From Methylobacterium sp. J-078 (lineage in GTDB: Bacteria; Pseudomonadota; Alphaproteobacteria; Rhizobiales; Beijerinckiaceae), in assembly GCF_022829285.1 (NCBI RefSeq), contig NZ_JAKSYI010000038.1:62001-126000 (forward strand): a DNA stretch of 64,000 nucleotides. The letters run 5' to 3'. This document shows, piece by piece, positions 57,360-64,000 of the stretch. The stretch's first letter is position 1; every line of letters starts with the position of its first letter. The position numbers and the translations under genes were made by a program. The notes below the pieces were generated by a model, which worked only from the letters and a program-made list of their open reading frames with translations, had not been told where the DNA came from and made no database searches.

Positions 57360-58538
57360 TCAGGCCAGGGCCGACTTGAGGCTGTCGGCGAGGTCGGTGC
57401 GCTCCCACGAGAAGCCGCCATCGGCCTCCGGGGCGCGGCCGAAATGGCCGTAGGCCGAGGTGCGGGCGTAGATCGGCTTGTTGAGGCCGAGCTTCGTGCG
57501 GATGCCGCGGGGCGACAGGTCGAGGGCGTTCATGAGCACGTCCTCGAGCCGGGCCTCGTCCACCTGGCCGGTCCCGTGCAGGTCGACGTAGATGGAGAGC
57601 GGCTTGGCGACGCCGATGGCGTAGGCGAGCTGGATCGTGGCCCGCGTGGCGAGGCCGGCCGCCACCACGTTCTTGGCGAGGTAGCGGGCCGCGTAGGCGG
57701 CCGAGCGGTCGACCTTCGTCGGGTCCTTGCCCGAGAAGGCGCCGCCGCCATGGGGGGCCGCGCCGCCGTAGGTGTCAACGATGATCTTGCGGCCGGTGAG
57801 GCCGGCATCGCCGTCGGGACCGCCGATGACGAACTTGCCCGTGGGGTTCACGTGCCAGACCGTCTCCTCGGAGACCCAGTTCTGCGGCAGGGCGGCGAGG
57901 ATGTAGGGCTCGACGATGGCGCGCACGTCGGCGGAATCGAGGCTCTCGTCGATGTGCTGGGTGGAGAGCACGATCTGGGTGACGCCCACCGGGCGGCCGT
58001 TCTCGTAGCGCACCGTGACCTGGCTCTTGGCGTCGGGGCCGAGCTTGGCGGCATCGCCCTGCTTGCCCTTGCGCGCGTCGGCGAGGTCCTTGAGGATCTT
58101 GTGGGCGTAGTAGATCGGCGCCGGCATCAGCTCGGGCGTCTCGTCGGACGCGTAGCCGAACATGATGCCCTGGTCGCCCGCGCCCTCGTCCTTGTTGCCG
58201 GCCGCGTCGACGCCCTGGGCGATGTCGGCGGACTGGGCGTGCAGGTGGATCGCGATGTCGTTGTTCTTCCAGTGGAAGCCCGACTGCTCGTAGCCGATGT
58301 CCTTCACCGCCTCGCGGGTAAGGTGCTCCAGCTGCTCGAAGGTCACGGAATCGGGGCCGCGCACCTCGCCCGCGATGACGATGCGGTTCGTGGTGGCCAG
58401 CGTCTCCACGCCGAGGCGGGCTTCCGGCATCGCCGCGAGATAGGCATCCACGACGGTGTCGGAGATCCGGTCGCAGACCTTGTCGGGATGCCCCTCGGAG
58501 ACCGATTCGCTCGTGAAGAGGTAGTTGGAACGCGGCAT
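57360..58538 (-). CDS. metK: S-adenosylmethionine synthase
   Basis: A 392-residue enzyme making SAM from methionine and ATP. Blocks: [41 protein letters not shown], and [22 protein letters not shown] with the ATP/Mg residues. ATG at 58538, followed closely by trmB. I looked for SAM riboswitch features in the 145 bp upstream and found none I could defend. Confidence 0.96.
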   Translation of the reverse strand: MPRSNYLFTSESVSEGHPDKVCDRISDTVVDAYLAAMPEARLGVETLATTNRIVIAGEVRGPDSVTFEQLEHLTREAVKDIGYEQSGFHWKNNDIAIHLHAQSADIAQGVDAAGNKDEGAGDQGIMFGYASDETPELMPAPIYYAHKILKDLADARKGKQGDAAKLGPDAKSQVTVRYENGRPVGVTQIVLSTQHIDESLDSADVRAIVEPYILAALPQNWVSEETVWHVNPTGKFVIGGPDGDAGLTGRKIIVDTYGGAAPHGGGAFSGKDPTKVDRSAAYAARYLAKNVVAAGLATRATIQLAYAIGVAKPLSIYVDLHGTGQVDEARLEDVLMNALDLSPRGIRTKLGLNKPIYARTSAYGHFGRAPEADGGFSWERTDLADSLKSALA

Positions 58539-58683
58539 TGAAGGGCCCCCGAGTCTAGGCGCGCCCAAGTCGTCGCGGCGCTTCACCTGATCTTTCGACG
58601 GGTGCGTGTCTGGCAGTCGCCCCCGGATCGGTCAAGACGAAAAACCGGATGAATCCGCTCAAACAAACGAAGCGTCCGCTAAA

Positions 58684-59136
58684 TCAGCCGCCGAGGCGCC
58701 GGTCGAGAACTTTCAGGGCCGCCGCGATCCGCAGCTTCTCGTCCTCCGAGAAGTGCTCGGCCACGTGCCGGGCCACGACCTCGGCGAGCCCCTCCCAGGA
58801 ATCCTTGGAGCCATCCTTCGAGGACGCATTCGGAGAACGGGCGACCGCATCCGCATCGTAGGGTTGCTGCGGCACTTCCGAGAACCCGGGGACATCCGGG
58901 TCGGTTCGGTCCAGCCCATCGAAGAAGTAGGCGATGGGCACGCCCGTCAGGCGGCTGAAGGTGTCGAGATGCAGGGCGCTGATGCGGTTCGTGCCCTTCT
59001 CGTACTTCTGCAACTGCGCGGCCGACATGCCGAAGCACTGGGCGACCCGTTTCTGGGTCAGCGACGCCTTCTTGCGCTGCTCGGCGATCCGCTGCCCCAC
59101 ATACGCGTCGCGCGCGTCGGTCTTCTGCCCAGCCAT
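58684..59136 (-). CDS. XRE-family helix-turn-helix regulator
   Basis: A 150-residue regulator. N-terminal HTH (QRIAEQRKKASLTQKRVAQCF, then SAAQLQKYEKGTNRIS near residues 18-60). The sequence LTQKRVAQCFGMSAAQLQKYE is characteristic of alphaproteobacterial SinR/NovR-like repressors. A flexible acidic middle is followed by a helix near the C-terminus (EGLAEVVARHVAEHF). ATG at 59136. Faces metK in the same direction. Target unknown. Confidence 0.88.
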   Translation of the reverse strand: MAGQKTDARDAYVGQRIAEQRKKASLTQKRVAQCFGMSAAQLQKYEKGTNRISALHLDTFSRLTGVPIAYFFDGLDRTDPDVPGFSEVPQQPYDADAVARSPNASSKDGSKDSWEGLAEVVARHVAEHFSEDEKLRIAAALKVLDRRLGG

Positions 59137-59296
59137 TCCGCCCGTCCCGTCCTCAGCGCCGCGCCCGTCCCGAAGGCGTGTCCGGGCTCGCCGGGACCGG
59201 CATCCCGCCGCCCCCATCCTGCGGCGGCGGAACGTTATGTCCAGCCATGGAGCGCGTCAAACCGGCCACGCTTGCCCGGCTCTGTCACAGGGCTCT

Positions 59297-59348
59297 CTTG
59301 CCGGGCTTTCTTGCCAAGCTTTCTTGCCAGGCTTTCTTGCCCCGAAGG
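59297..59348. repeat. 13-bp tandem repeats
   Basis: CTTGCCGGGCTTT, CTTGCCAAGCTTT and CTTGCCAGGCTTT follow each other at 59297-59309, 59310-59322 and 59323-59335, with a decayed copy after (59336-59348) and a partial one before. Non-coding, between a regulator and a 47-residue gene. Confidence 0.75.
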
Positions 59349-59386
59349 TCCACTTTCCCCCGCATGAGCGTTCCGGGCCGCGGGCC

Positions 59387-59530
59387 TCAGACGAGGTCCC
59401 GCTTCAGGGCGTGGGCCACGCGGCCCATGCCCGCCTCCGCATCGGGATTGCGCAGTTCGCGCATGCCGGGCGCCCGGCCGGTCGTCAGATAGACGATCAG
59501 CGTCAACACCAGCATTACCTTCGAGGTCAT
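59387..59530 (-). CDS. Small membrane peptide
   Basis: A 47-residue ORF with one N-terminal helix (KVMLVLTLIVYLTTG), then a polar helix ending in VAHALKRDLV. ATG at 59530. Too short to assign; such single-helix peptides recur in related genomes. The spacer to the next gene (59531-59826) is relatively AT-rich and holds TTGACC at about 59678. Confidence 0.45.
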   Translation of the reverse strand: MTSKVMLVLTLIVYLTTGRAPGMRELRNPDAEAGMGRVAHALKRDLV

Positions 59531-59826
59531 CGCGTCCGCCCCCTGTCGAGGCCGAGCGTGTAGCCTCGGATGCGAAGCGTGGCCTTGCGGTGGCGCACAT
59601 GGGCGTGCCGTCGTCCGGCGTTCCACTGCCCGCAGAATGGCCTCGCCCGGAATCGGCGCGATTTCGGTCAGTTCCCTTGACCGAACGTGGAAGAATATTC
59701 AGCACGCCTATATTTCTCGCAACAGGCTGTTTTATGAGCGAATCCACGATGCAAATGCAGGCGACCATGCCTATACTCTAGTCCTGGCACGGCGCGAGCG
59801 CAGTGCACCAAAGGACATTACCACTC

Positions 59827-60048
59827 ATGACTATGGGGCACCATCAACACACGGCGACGATCCTTCCCTTCCCGGGACGAGCCGGCTCGACGGGCAAGGG
59901 CACGACCAGGACCGCGGGCACGATCACGGGCCTGACCACCGGATTGTCCGGTCGCGACAAGCCGCGCCAGCCCGCGCAGCCCTGCTTCATGGATAGCTGG
60001 TATCACCAGGCGGCGATCGACGAGGCGGCCACCACTATCAAACCCTGA
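59827..60048 (+). CDS. DUF2735-like small protein
   Basis: A 73-residue protein with the DUF2735 pattern: start with TATILPFPGRAG and the terminal SWYHQAAIDEA. Found almost only in Hyphomicrobiales; function unknown. ATG at 59827 matches family starts better than the one 24 bp upstream. Monocistronic. Confidence 0.8.
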   Translation: MTMGHHQHTATILPFPGRAGSTGKGTTRTAGTITGLTTGLSGRDKPRQPAQPCFMDSWYHQAAIDEAATTIKP

Positions 60049-60083
60049 CCCGGCGAAGCCCGAGCCGGCCGGGTCGCCGGCGC

Positions 60084-60335
60084 TCAGTGGACCGAGCCGT
60101 CCCCCGGCCCGGCCATCGCCTCGGCGAATGGGAATTCCAGGATCACCTCGCCCTCCGCATCGGTGACCACGAGACAGGCCCCCATCAGGCGCGCCTGGTT
60201 GCGCGGCTCGGCCATCATGGCCCGGATGGTGTCGCGGGCGGTCGACCAGGCCGCGTCGGGATCGCGCAGGTCCGTACCGACGGGATCAGCGACGACGTCC
60301 GCGCCCACATGCGTATGGAAGAAGTAGCGGGGCAT
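60084..60335 (-). CDS. DUF6894-like small protein
   Basis: An 83-residue protein starting MPRYFFHTHVGADVVADPVG, typical of the DUF6894 family, with a helix (AAWSTARDTIRAMMAEP) and a strand-turn-strand end (LVVTDAEGEVILEFPF). Function unknown; abundant in Methylobacterium-like and Bradyrhizobium-like genomes. ATG at 60335; GTG 6 bp upstream is possible. Confidence 0.82.
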   Translation of the reverse strand: MPRYFFHTHVGADVVADPVGTDLRDPDAAWSTARDTIRAMMAEPRNQARLMGACLVVTDAEGEVILEFPFAEAMAGPGDGSVH

Positions 60336-60467
60336 CCGCACGGCTCCGGGCGCGCTGCGCGCCGCTTCGGGTGAAGGTATCCGGGCGAACCGGCCCGGAC
60401 CAAGTTCTTATGCTCGGCGCGCCCCCGAGGCGTAGATCTCCGCACCGGTACGGCCCGGCGCGTCTCG

Positions 60468-60650
60468 CTAGCGCTTCTTGCCCAACTCGGCTGCGATATC
60501 CTTGGTCATCCGGCCGACCTTCCGGTGCGCCGCCGTGAGCTGGTCCTGGGTCACGCCCCAGCGCTTCATCCAGAACTCCACGGCCTTCCGTTCGGAAAGG
60601 TCCAGGCGGTCCTTGTCGATGAAGCCACGCTTGTCCTTGAGACCGGCCAT
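60468..60650 (-). CDS. DUF3606-like small protein
   Basis: A 60-residue protein with the DUF3606 pattern (LDLSERKAVEFWMKRWGVT, then QLTAAHRKVG). The family is stress-associated in alphaproteobacteria but of unknown function. ATG at 60650 with GAGGAAG upstream. Its neighbour at 60683-60856 is 32 bp away on the same strand. Confidence 0.8.
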   Translation of the reverse strand: MAGLKDKRGFIDKDRLDLSERKAVEFWMKRWGVTQDQLTAAHRKVGRMTKDIAAELGKKR

Positions 60651-60682
60651 GGCTGTTCCTTCCTCGGGGACGCGGACGGCTG

Positions 60683-60856
60683 TCAGCTCTCCTGCGTGCC
60701 CTCGCGCTCGGCGAGCGCCGCATCGTATCCGGCGGTCCACTGCGCGTGGGCCTCGGTCCCCACGGCATAGGGGCAATCCGCCCGCGCCAGGCCCTTGCCC
60801 GGGGCGTAGAAGCCCAACGCGTAGTGATCGAGATTGTCGTCCGGCGGCTCTGTCAT
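60683..60856 (-). CDS. Rmf/CrpP-like small protein
   Basis: A 57-residue protein. The pattern FYAPGKGLARADCPYAVG followed by QWTAGYDAAL resembles ribosome-modulation-factor/CrpP-type proteins (Gly-Cys-Pro turn, then W.xGY helix). Ribosome binding in stationary phase is possible but inferred from resemblance only. ATG at 60856. Confidence 0.62.
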   Translation of the reverse strand: MTEPPDDNLDHYALGFYAPGKGLARADCPYAVGTEAHAQWTAGYDAALAEREGTQES

Positions 60857-60918
60857 GCCCGGGAGATAGGGCGCCCCCGCGCGCACTCCAAGCGGTGCCG
60901 CTTCGAGCCGAGAGATGG

Positions 60919-61245
60919 TGGCGTCCCCGGCAGGTCTCGAACCTGCGACCCCAGGTTTCATCCCACTTCGGCTTCCGCCGCCGCCCCCTGCGCCAGGGTG
61001 CGTTCGTGGTCTGGACTATCCCTTCACCGTAGGCGCCGTCGCCGGAGCCCTTAGGTGCCGCCCGTCTAGTCTCTACACCGTCCCGGCGCCCGCGGAACGG
61101 GCATCGGGCTTGGCTCGGGATCGGCCGCGTCCGAGCGGACGGTGGGCGTTCCCCGAATTTGAGCGGATCCGCCGCGTGGTTTCCCCTCGCGACGCCCAAT
61201 TGTGATCTAGGAAACCTGTGCTCTGTCCAGCTGAGCTACGGAGAC
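60919..61245 (-). tRNA. tRNA-Arg(CCU) interrupted by a group I intron
   Basis: Exon 1 is 61209-61245 and exon 2 is 60919-60958 (including encoded CCA). Joined they give a 77-nt tRNA. Acceptor GTCTCCG/CGGGGAC, D-arm GCTC...GAGC, anticodon stem CAGGT/ACCTG with loop TTCCTAA (anticodon CCT), T-arm GCAGG/CCTGC with TTCGAGA loop. The split lies after the third anticodon base. tRNA-Arg(CCU) is the known site of a group I intron in Agrobacterium and relatives. Function depends on splicing. Confidence 0.95.
60959..61208 (-). ncRNA. Group I self-splicing-type intron
   Basis: A 250-nt intron in tRNA-Arg(CCU). On the minus strand the core elements are visible: P-like near 61145-61162 (AAATTCGGGGAACGCC), Q-like CCGAGCCAAGCC at 61106-61122, R-like AGAGACTAGACG at 61062-61075, and S-like GATAGTCC at 61008-61020. 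The guide GGGGAAACC (61178-61186) pairs with exon end GGTTTCCT, giving the U.G splice-site pair. The last intron base is G. No homing endonuclease. Size matches the roughly 250-nt Agrobacterium intron. Confidence 0.93.
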
Positions 61246-61383
61246 TCACCGAGGGCGTCCTAGCATCATCGCGCCGGCCCGCCAACCGGGGGCGCCACCT
61301 GTGTCTCTCCTGCCGCAATGCGGCATGAACCGTCCGCCCGGCGGCCCGGGCTTCCTTGCGGGGGGCCGGGTCCGGGCGGCACA

Positions 61384-62277
61384 ATGGGCTCGGATTCGAA
61401 CAGATCGCCGGGAGCGGACATCGTGACGGGGGCGCATCGACGATCGGCGATCGGCGGCGGGGTGCTCCTCGTAAGCGCCCTCATGACCTCCGGACCGGCG
61501 CGCCCGGCCGCGGGCGCCACGGTGGAGTGCCGGGAAGCCCCAGCCCGCAGGGACACCCTCGCGGGCCTGGGCCCGCGCGGGGAACTCGCCCTCGCCTCCG
61601 GCGCCCGCGCGGTCCTCGCGGGCATCCACTGGCCGGACGAGGCGGGCGCGGATGCCGCCGCGCAGGCCTGGCTCCTGGCCTATCGGGGGCGCAGCCTCAC
61701 GCTGGTGGCTCGCGGCGAGACGGACCGCTGGGGCCGGGACCACGTGGATGCCAGCCTCGAGGGCGAGGCCCGCGCCGCGCCCGCCCCCTCGGAACGCACG
61801 CGGATGGACTTGGCGCCGGTCGACTTGGCGGGCGGCCTCGTGGAAGCCGGGCTCGTGCCCGTCGATGCCGGGGAGCGCGAGACCCTGTGCCGGCCGGCCC
61901 TCCTCGCCCTGGAGGCGGGCGCGCGGCGGGCGGGACGCGGACTCTGGAGTCAGGCCGGCCCCGGGGTCCGCGACGGCGCCGCCCTGAGGGCACGGATGGG
62001 ACGCTTCGTGGTGGCGCAGGGCGCCGTGCTCCGGGTCGGCGAGCGCGCGCGCCGGACCTATCTCGACTTCGCGCGCAAGGGTGAGGACGGGCTCACCGTG
62101 ACCGTGTCGAAACGCACTTGGCGCCGGTTGCAGGAACGTGGTTTGAGTGCCGAGAGCCTGCGGGGGCGGGAGGTCCGCGTCCGGGGCCGGCTCGAAGCCT
62201 GGCGCGGTCCGACCCTCGACGTCGCGAGCGCGGACGTGATCGAAATTCTGGACGGGGAGCGGGCGCCGCGGCGCTGA
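61384..62277 (+). CDS. Thermonuclease-like (SNase fold) secreted protein
   Basis: A 297-residue protein. A hydrophobic stretch near residues 23-45 (SAIGGGVLLVSALMTSG) may be a signal. A staphylococcal-nuclease-like domain follows (ARAVLAGIHWPDEAG, then DRWGRDHVD and LVEAGLVPVDAG), and a C-terminal domain with VAQGAVLRVGERARRTYLDFA. The usual catalytic Arg/Glu pattern is not clear, so nuclease activity is uncertain. ATG at 61384; GTG near 61423 is an alternative. Followed 5 bp later by the M48 protease gene. Confidence 0.75.
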   Translation: MGSDSNRSPGADIVTGAHRRSAIGGGVLLVSALMTSGPARPAAGATVECREAPARRDTLAGLGPRGELALASGARAVLAGIHWPDEAGADAAAQAWLLAYRGRSLTLVARGETDRWGRDHVDASLEGEARAAPAPSERTRMDLAPVDLAGGLVEAGLVPVDAGERETLCRPALLALEAGARRAGRGLWSQAGPGVRDGAALRARMGRFVVAQGAVLRVGERARRTYLDFARKGEDGLTVTVSKRTWRRLQERGLSAESLRGREVRVRGRLEAWRGPTLDVASADVIEILDGERAPRR

Positions 62278-62282
62278 ACGGC

Positions 62283-63800
62283 ATGGTCTCGATGATAGGG
62301 ATGGCCTCGATCGTGACCCCCCGGGCGGGCGGACCCTCCCTCCAGCGTCGGCGGGGCGCCGGACCGGCCTGCGCGGCCCTGCTCGCGGGCGGCCTGCTCT
62401 CGGGCTGCATCGGCGACCAGTCCGGCGCCGTGGTGCAGCCCGCCGCGATCGCGGTGCCGCGCGAGGCGCCGCGCACCACCGGGCGCGAGCGCGCGGGCTC
62501 GGATGCCGACCACGCCAAGCTCGTGTCCTCCTTCGGCGGCGAGTACCGGGCGCCCGCGAGCCTGCGCCTCCTCACCGAGGTGACGGACCGCCTCGTGCGG
62601 GCGACCGACCGGCCCGAGGAGACCTACGCGGTCACCCTCCTCGATTCGCCCGTCATCAACGCCTTCGCGCTGCCGAACGGCCGCCTCTACGTCACCCGCG
62701 GCCTGCTGGCGCTGGCCAGCGACACCTCCGAGATCGCGGCGGTCCTCGCCCACGAGATCGCCCACGTCACCCTGCGCCACGCCACCGCGCGCACGGAGCT
62801 GGCGCTGCGCTCGCAGCTCGTGAGCAAGGTCGTGGCCGACGTGCTCAACGATCCGGCGACCGGCGCGCAGCTCCAGGACCAGTCGAAATTCGCCCTGGCA
62901 CGGTTCTCCCGCGACCAGGAGCTGGAGGCGGACGGCGTCGGCGTGCGCACCCTGGCGCGGGCGGGCTACGATCCCTTCGGCGCCGGGCGCTTCCTCACCG
63001 CCCTGAATCGGACCACGGCCCTCAAGACCGGCACCGGCATGGCCGGCGAGCCCGACATGCTGGCGACCCATCCGGGCACGGCGGAGCGCATCACCCTGGT
63101 CACCCGCGCCGCCCGTCTGATCGGCGCGCCAGGCCTCGGCGTCGACGAGCGCGCCCGCTACCTCGCGGCCGTCGACGGCATCGCCTACGGCGACAACCCC
63201 GGCGACGGTCTCGTGCGCGGGCGCCGCTTCCTGCATCCGAGCCTCGGCATCGCCTTCGAGGTGCCCGAGGGCTTCGGCATCGAGAACACCCGCAACGCGG
63301 TGCTGGGCACCACCGGCGAGGGCAGCCGCCGGCTGCTGTTCGACCAGGTCGAGAGTCATGCCGGCCAGGGCCTCGAGGAGGTCCTGAAGGCGACCTGGAA
63401 CGACGTCATCGAGCCCGGCTCCGTGGAGAACCGCATGGTCGCCGGCAATGCGGGCGTCACCGCCCTGTCGCGCGGCAAGGACTGGACCTTCCGCCTCGCG
63501 GCCATCCGCATGGGGGAGCGGACTTTCCGGATGATCATGGCGGCCAAGGGCGGCACCGACCCGGACGGCGCCTTCCGGCGCTGGACCGAGAGCCTGACGG
63601 CCCTCGACCCCGCCGAGGCCCGCGCCCTGCGGCCCCTGCGCCTCGTCGTCGTCACCGCCGCCCCCGGCGAGACGGCCGAGATCCTGGCGCAGCGCATGGT
63701 GGTGCCCGACAAGGCCCTGGAGCGCTTCCTCGTGCTGAACGGCCTGGAGCGCGGCGCCGGCGTGCGCGCCGGCCAGAGCTACAAGGTCGTGGTGGAATAG
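62283..63800 (+). CDS. M48 family lipoprotein metalloprotease
   Basis: A 505-residue BepA/YfgC-like protease. Lipobox LLSGC with Cys42, so a membrane lipoprotein facing the periplasm. Zinc site HEIAH at residues 157-161, third ligand in QELEADGVGV. The C-terminal part ends in a LysM-like segment (GETAEILAQRM, then FLVLNGLERGAGVRAGQSYKVV). It probably handles outer-membrane protein quality control. ATGs at 62283, 62292 and 62301 are possible. Spacing to the nuclease-like gene (5 bp) implies an operon. Confidence 0.92.
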   Translation: MVSMIGMASIVTPRAGGPSLQRRRGAGPACAALLAGGLLSGCIGDQSGAVVQPAAIAVPREAPRTTGRERAGSDADHAKLVSSFGGEYRAPASLRLLTEVTDRLVRATDRPEETYAVTLLDSPVINAFALPNGRLYVTRGLLALASDTSEIAAVLAHEIAHVTLRHATARTELALRSQLVSKVVADVLNDPATGAQLQDQSKFALARFSRDQELEADGVGVRTLARAGYDPFGAGRFLTALNRTTALKTGTGMAGEPDMLATHPGTAERITLVTRAARLIGAPGLGVDERARYLAAVDGIAYGDNPGDGLVRGRRFLHPSLGIAFEVPEGFGIENTRNAVLGTTGEGSRRLLFDQVESHAGQGLEEVLKATWNDVIEPGSVENRMVAGNAGVTALSRGKDWTFRLAAIRMGERTFRMIMAAKGGTDPDGAFRRWTESLTALDPAEARALRPLRLVVVTAAPGETAEILAQRMVVPDKALERFLVLNGLERGAGVRAGQSYKVVVE

Positions 63801-64000
63801 CCGGATCGCCCGGGGGCCGCTTGCCGCGAGGCGGCGGCCGGCTCCCGAGACAGGACCGGATCCGGGCGCGCCTTACACGCCCGGGCCTCCCGCGAAGAAC
63901 CGTCGGATCGACGCGACGTAACATTGAGCCGAGCTCGGTTCGAAGCCTCACAGGGTCGCAATCGGCGTCGATCGCCCGCCGCCGATACACGCGAAACATG
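63801..64000. other. End of window, no gene seen
   Basis: After the protease stop there is no supported gene up to the window edge. I find no terminator with a T-run. Confidence 0.5.

Noticed and set aside
58539..58683. SAM riboswitch upstream of metK
   Set aside because: No conserved SAM-II or SAM-V type core or pseudoknot could be traced; only a weak TTGACC element is visible.
59297..59348. CRISPR-like repeat
   Set aside because: Units are 13 bp and contiguous without spacers, so a simple tandem repeat.
63652..63999. Minus-strand 115-residue frame at the window end
   Set aside because: Arg/Pro-rich composition without features, opposite the end of the M48 protease gene.

Overview
The window is about 70% GC, densely coded on both strands, and reads as chromosome of an alphaproteobacterium of the Hyphomicrobiales. 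A Methylobacterium-like host is my inference. It rests on the DUF2735, DUF6894, DUF3606 and DUF2293 small proteins, a tRNA-Arg(CCU) with a group I intron, an IalB-family protein, an HWE sensor kinase and a full alkanesulfonate (ssu) operon. There is no prophage, transposase or CRISPR array. Mobile or transferred signals are limited to a BrnT/BrnA toxin-antitoxin pair, a gene remnant and several palindromic repeats.

Layout. 0.01-3.3 kb: minus-strand ECF42 sigma-factor unit (YCII/DGPF protein, sigma factor, VOC, SRPBCC, VOC). 3.5-4.2 kb: two small secreted proteins. 4.3-11.5 kb: a BMP-family (nucleoside-type) ABC importer with an AmiF-type formamidase and a biuret-hydrolase-like cysteine hydrolase, split by an oppositely oriented brnTA pair. 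11.8-13.7 kb: a leucine-rich-repeat protein kinase and a glycine-zipper protein. 13.7-20.3 kb: an SDR remnant, a 3-hydroxyacyl-CoA-dehydrogenase-like gene, an NMT1/SsuA-type ABC importer, then convergent hydratase, DapA-family and D-hydroxyacid dehydrogenase genes, together a possible catabolic island for an unknown acid. 20.4-22 kb: phosphoglucomutase.

22.3 kb: a compact tRNA-Cys-like cloverleaf with odd geometry. 22.6-29 kb: a DUF2252 protein, an Mfd-like helicase and an exported bicupin oxalate decarboxylase. 29-34.8 kb: ssu genes, with two SsuA paralogues. 35-45.7 kb: HD-GYP protein, UPF0114 protein, small proteins, Mop-type protein, MepA, mutarotase, TenA, HAD phosphatase, an orphan OpuCA-type ATPase and an IalB protein. 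45.7-58.5 kb: argH, TlpA-like thioredoxin, chemoreceptor, haloacid dehalogenase, murJ, sodB, an HWE kinase, trmB and metK. 58.7-60.9 kb: an XRE regulator and a group of very small proteins. 60.9-61.2 kb: the intron-containing tRNA-Arg. 61.4-63.8 kb: a nuclease-like protein and an M48 lipoprotein protease.

How genes work together. The importer, formamidase and BiuH-like enzyme would take up a small amide or urea-like compound and release ammonia, with formate from the formamidase step. The ssu set would import alkanesulfonates and release sulfite using SsuE-supplied reduced flavin. metK and trmB are adjacent, linking SAM synthesis to a SAM-using tRNA methylase. The most unusual items are the self-splicing-type intron, the tRNA-Cys-like gene, the brnTA pair splitting the amide operon, and several palindromic repeats that begin inside stop codons.
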